Shown piece by piece: positions 61,183 to 64,000 of a stretch of 64,000 nucleotides of DNA (within the stretch, counting starts at the first letter, position 1; every line of letters starts with the position of its first letter). Made by a program: the position numbers and the translations under genes. The notes below the pieces were generated by a model. That model made no database searches and was not told where the DNA came from. It saw nothing but the letters and a program-made list of their open reading frames with translations. Where the stretch lies: the NCBI GenBank assembly GCA_002914845.1, contig JXTC01000034.1:285345-349344 (forward strand). The letters run 5' to 3'. This stretch comes from Trema orientale (Eukaryota; Streptophyta; Magnoliopsida; Rosales; Cannabaceae).

Positions 61183-61953
61183 AGGATAATATGAAAAAAA
61201 AAACACCACCACGTTTAATGTTTTATAAAGAAACTCACACATTTTCATTTATACCAAATTAGACATTCAATTTGTATTTTCCTATCAAATAGGATCGGGC
61301 CTATAACTTTGGTCAAAATTGAGACCTTATATTATCTAAAAGACACTTTTATCCTTAGAACTCGTAAAACACAATTAAAACAAATTATTATGAATAAAAT
61401 AGTTTTAATAATTAAAAGCACTTAAAATAAAAGGGAAAAAGAAAACAAAACGGAGTTTTTTTTTCGCTCTGTCTTTTTTTTTTTTATAAAAAAAAAATAG
61501 TTGTTTCGAATAATTTAAACTCTTTGAGTNAATTTAAACTCTTGAAAAGAAAGTAGACAAAATAGGAATTTATTTAAAAAAAATTTGTCATTCTATTCTT
61601 TTTAATTGTTCTGAATAATTGGAACTTTTTCGATTATTATTTTCACTTAAATTATTCATTCTTTTCAAAAAAGAGAAAGATAATAATATTTTTTTTATTT
61701 CAAGCGCTTTTAATTATTTAAACTATTTTATTCATAATAATTTTTTTTATTGTGTTTTATGATTTTTAAGGGCAAAAGTATCTTTGAAATAGTATAAGAT
61801 CTCAGTTTTGACTAAAGCCATGGGTACGATCCTATTTGATTGGAAAATACAAACTAAATGTTTAATTTGAAATAAATAAAAAAGACGTGGGGTTTTTTTC
61901 TTTTTTTGATAAATCAATAAAGGTGGTGGTGTTTTTTTTATTTATATTATCCC
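61183..61953. mobile_element. Long-arm foldback element, about 770 bp
   Basis: Arms of about 250 bp (61183-61440 and about 61690-61953) are imperfect reverse complements. Paired blocks include AAATAGGATCG, AAACACAAT, ATTATTATGAATAAAATAG and CACCACCAC. The loop carries a single N at 61530 between two copies of AATTTAAACTCTT. No coding capacity is visible. Confidence 0.75.
61530..61530. other. Single N at a probable contig join
   Basis: AATTTAAACTCTT occurs on both sides of the N (61511-61523 and 61531-61543). This suggests that two overlapping contig ends were placed next to each other rather than merged. Confidence 0.6.
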
Positions 61954-62329
61954 TTAAAAAAACCAATTAAATAATAAAGTTATATTGGTTTGGGAAATTT
62001 TTTAATTTAAATCTCTTTATTTTTTTTCCAATTTACTTTTTTTCAATTTAAAAAATTTTCCCTCTATATTTTTTTTTTCCTTTTTAACCAAACAATGGAA
62101 ACTTTCTATAAGGAATTCATATTCCTTTCCTTCCATGTTTCTCCCAATAACCAAATAAGAGAAAATAGTTTCCTCATTTTTCCACACTTTTTTCTTTTCT
62201 TACATTTTCGTCGGCCTTTTTTTTCCCTAACAAAATTCAATCTTCAAACTAATCCTTAGAGTCTACAGAAGATTACTTAACTATCATTTATTTTCAGGTT
62301 AATTCAAGACTCTAAGGTCATGTTTGATA

Positions 62330-62650
62330 CACTGTATAAGAACTCTGGATTGTATTAATTAAACATAATACTATGTTTGGTTGTTCTTTTGTATTGTATT
62401 ATTTAATATGACATCAAAATTTAATACAATATGGAGAGTATTATCTAATACAGAATAAAAAATCTGTATTACACTGCATTATATAATTTTAACTTTAACA
62501 TAGTATTGTATAATACTCACTCTCTTTACTTTTTCTGTGCTTAATTTCTCTCCAATCACTTCTCTCTCATATCACTTTATCTTTTCAAAAGTGGTACTTT
62601 TCTAAATAAATTTTTAAAAGTGGTATTTTTTTCTTAATTTCTTACTATCA
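62330..62650. repeat. Dispersed repeat, copy 2
   Basis: The counterpart of 60286-60770, with the same order of blocks. The left end reads ATGTTTGATACACTGTAT and also carries an ATGTTTGGTTG motif near 62373, as in insertion-type MITE ends. Confidence 0.55.
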
Positions 62651-63099
62651 TTCATTTTTAGGTTAATTCTAACTCTAAATACATACATTTGACAAAGTAT
62701 TTAAATTCCTTTACGACGTTATTACTTATGTATGTGCATACTGGGTTGCTACTTTCTGCGTGATTTTTTTTTACGAGTTCTAAGTTATTTTTTTACTGTA
62801 AGAAAGGATATAAAAAATTATAATTGTGCCTAAATTTAACGTATCAATTCTTTAGAAGTTTATAGCTAAAGGTATTTGATACAGTACTGAATTTTCTATT
62901 TTCCACCATTGAAACTTAATTTAAGTGTTTCTAGAAATGACTAATCTTTTCATACCTATGATTAAGTCCCTCTCCCTGCGTATCCTTAACTAAAAACTTC
63001 ATTATTTGGGGGGAAAAAACGGTGTTTCATAATTTTTTTCGAATTATAATTTTTCATAAAAAACCTCGTAAAATTATTATTATAGTCTAAATACATACA

Positions 63100-64000
63100 A
63101 TAGATTGTGTACCTTTACCAGTGAATCTTCCTTCCTAAGAACCAAGCTTGAAATTACATACGTGTGTGGGCACCTCAATCTTGATCAACTCCATGTGAGA
63201 ATCCAATAACTCCAATAGCCTCCAATGGTGGCTCCGAGAATTTTTCTCTCTCAGTTTTCTGTGGCAGCTGCTAAACTAATATTTACAGCAACTGGACATA
63301 ACACACAAAGGAGGGAGAGAGGAGCTATTTATAGGCTCTTCCTTAAGGAGGAATTTCGGCCAATCCTAGAGTATAGGCTAGCCAAATTCTGCTCTAAGAA
63401 GCAGATTAGGTAGGTCCTAAAAGCCCACCTTCACATTCAACCTTTTATTCCTTTTGTGTAATTGCCCAGAAAATTGTTTGAGTCTAATTTGGCTAATCTC
63501 ATGCAATCTAATATGTTAGTATATGTTGGGGACTCAAATGGACCTATATAATTCAAACTCCAATAGACAAGACCCAGTTCTAGTTAACTCTTAATACATG
63601 TGGGCTTGTACTACTAGTTATAGACTTATTCCATTAAAAGTATAAACTGCACTTTTGAATTAAATAAATATCACAAAATACTTTATAATTAAATTATATC
63701 TATTAGATAATTAACATTTGCATATATATCCCCATATGAATACCGATAATTGGAGCTAGATAAAATTACCATTTTGTCTCTTTAATTATATCTTTCAGTT
63801 CCTTGATAGAAAAATATATTTAATGGATGACCAGACTTACAGAAAGTCTTTAATTAATAAAATATCCAATTTTATTAGTTACTTAGCTAAAGTTTAAATC
63901 ATCCAAGCTCGTATAGCTCCTCATGGCAGTATTCACTTCTCTATATAATAAAGTTACAGATTCTATACATATAAACATATGTTCCCAATGCCCATAATAA
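63100..64000 (-). mobile_element. Possible LTR of a further retroelement at the window edge (fossil)
   Basis: On the minus strand a CCTATAAATAG promoter (63325-63335) is followed by a transcript-like stretch ending in GGTTCTTAGGAAGGAAGATT, which resembles the R-U5 part of Copia LTRs as I remember them. No protein-coding remains and no partner LTR are in view. Other reading: an untranslated exon of an unrelated gene. Confidence 0.3.

Noticed and set aside
1-64000. CRISPR array, operon, phage or other prokaryote-type system
   Set aside because: The window is clearly plant nuclear DNA; the repeats are minisatellites and transposons, and genes are intron-split with separate promoters.

Overview
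This is a 64 kb window of plant nuclear DNA, very probably from a core eudicot. It is AT-rich, has intron-split genes with GT-AG junctions, and carries plant-specific families (sucrose synthase, a NACK-type kinesin, a GDSL lipase), a Ty1/Copia retroelement and many MITEs. I cannot name the species. There is one assembly gap of 927 N (12945-13871) and two single Ns (33679, 61530).

Five host genes are recognisable, all on the minus strand. From left to right: the 5' end of a sucrose synthase gene running off the left edge (1-313, with leader exon, leader intron and TATA box to about 1484); eIF3k, complete in 8 exons (23475-26330); a TETRASPORE/NACK2-type kinesin-7 in 14 visible coding exons (28530-33678), whose start codon is missing at a poly-A/N assembly defect; a SAC-domain phosphoinositide phosphatase, complete in 16 coding exons (37574-46567); and a GDSL esterase/lipase of the GLIP type, complete in 5 exons (51380-53969). 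Each exon chain was rebuilt by hand, and phases and lengths close exactly. They are unrelated housekeeping or developmental genes with their own promoters, not a pathway cluster.

The spaces between them are transposon debris. The largest piece is a broken Copia element on the minus strand (12513-19318) with a perfect 5-bp target-site duplication. DNA transposon remains include three short Mutator-type MITEs with 9-bp duplications (6339-6522, 49812-49992, 58394-58551), two PIF/Harbinger-type elements (7783-8368, 21302-21982), a non-autonomous CACTA element (54682-56200) and several foldback elements, two of them inside introns. There are two SINE-like insertions, a second Copia-type LTR fragment on the plus strand (59443-59713), and a possible third LTR at the right edge. 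Simple repeats and minisatellites are frequent.

I found no convincing new biological system. The points most worth a second look are the lost start codon of the kinesin, a duplicated partial exon in the SAC gene, the MYB3R-type site in front of the kinesin, the CACTA element with its subterminal motif array, and a 45-bp minisatellite open on both strands.
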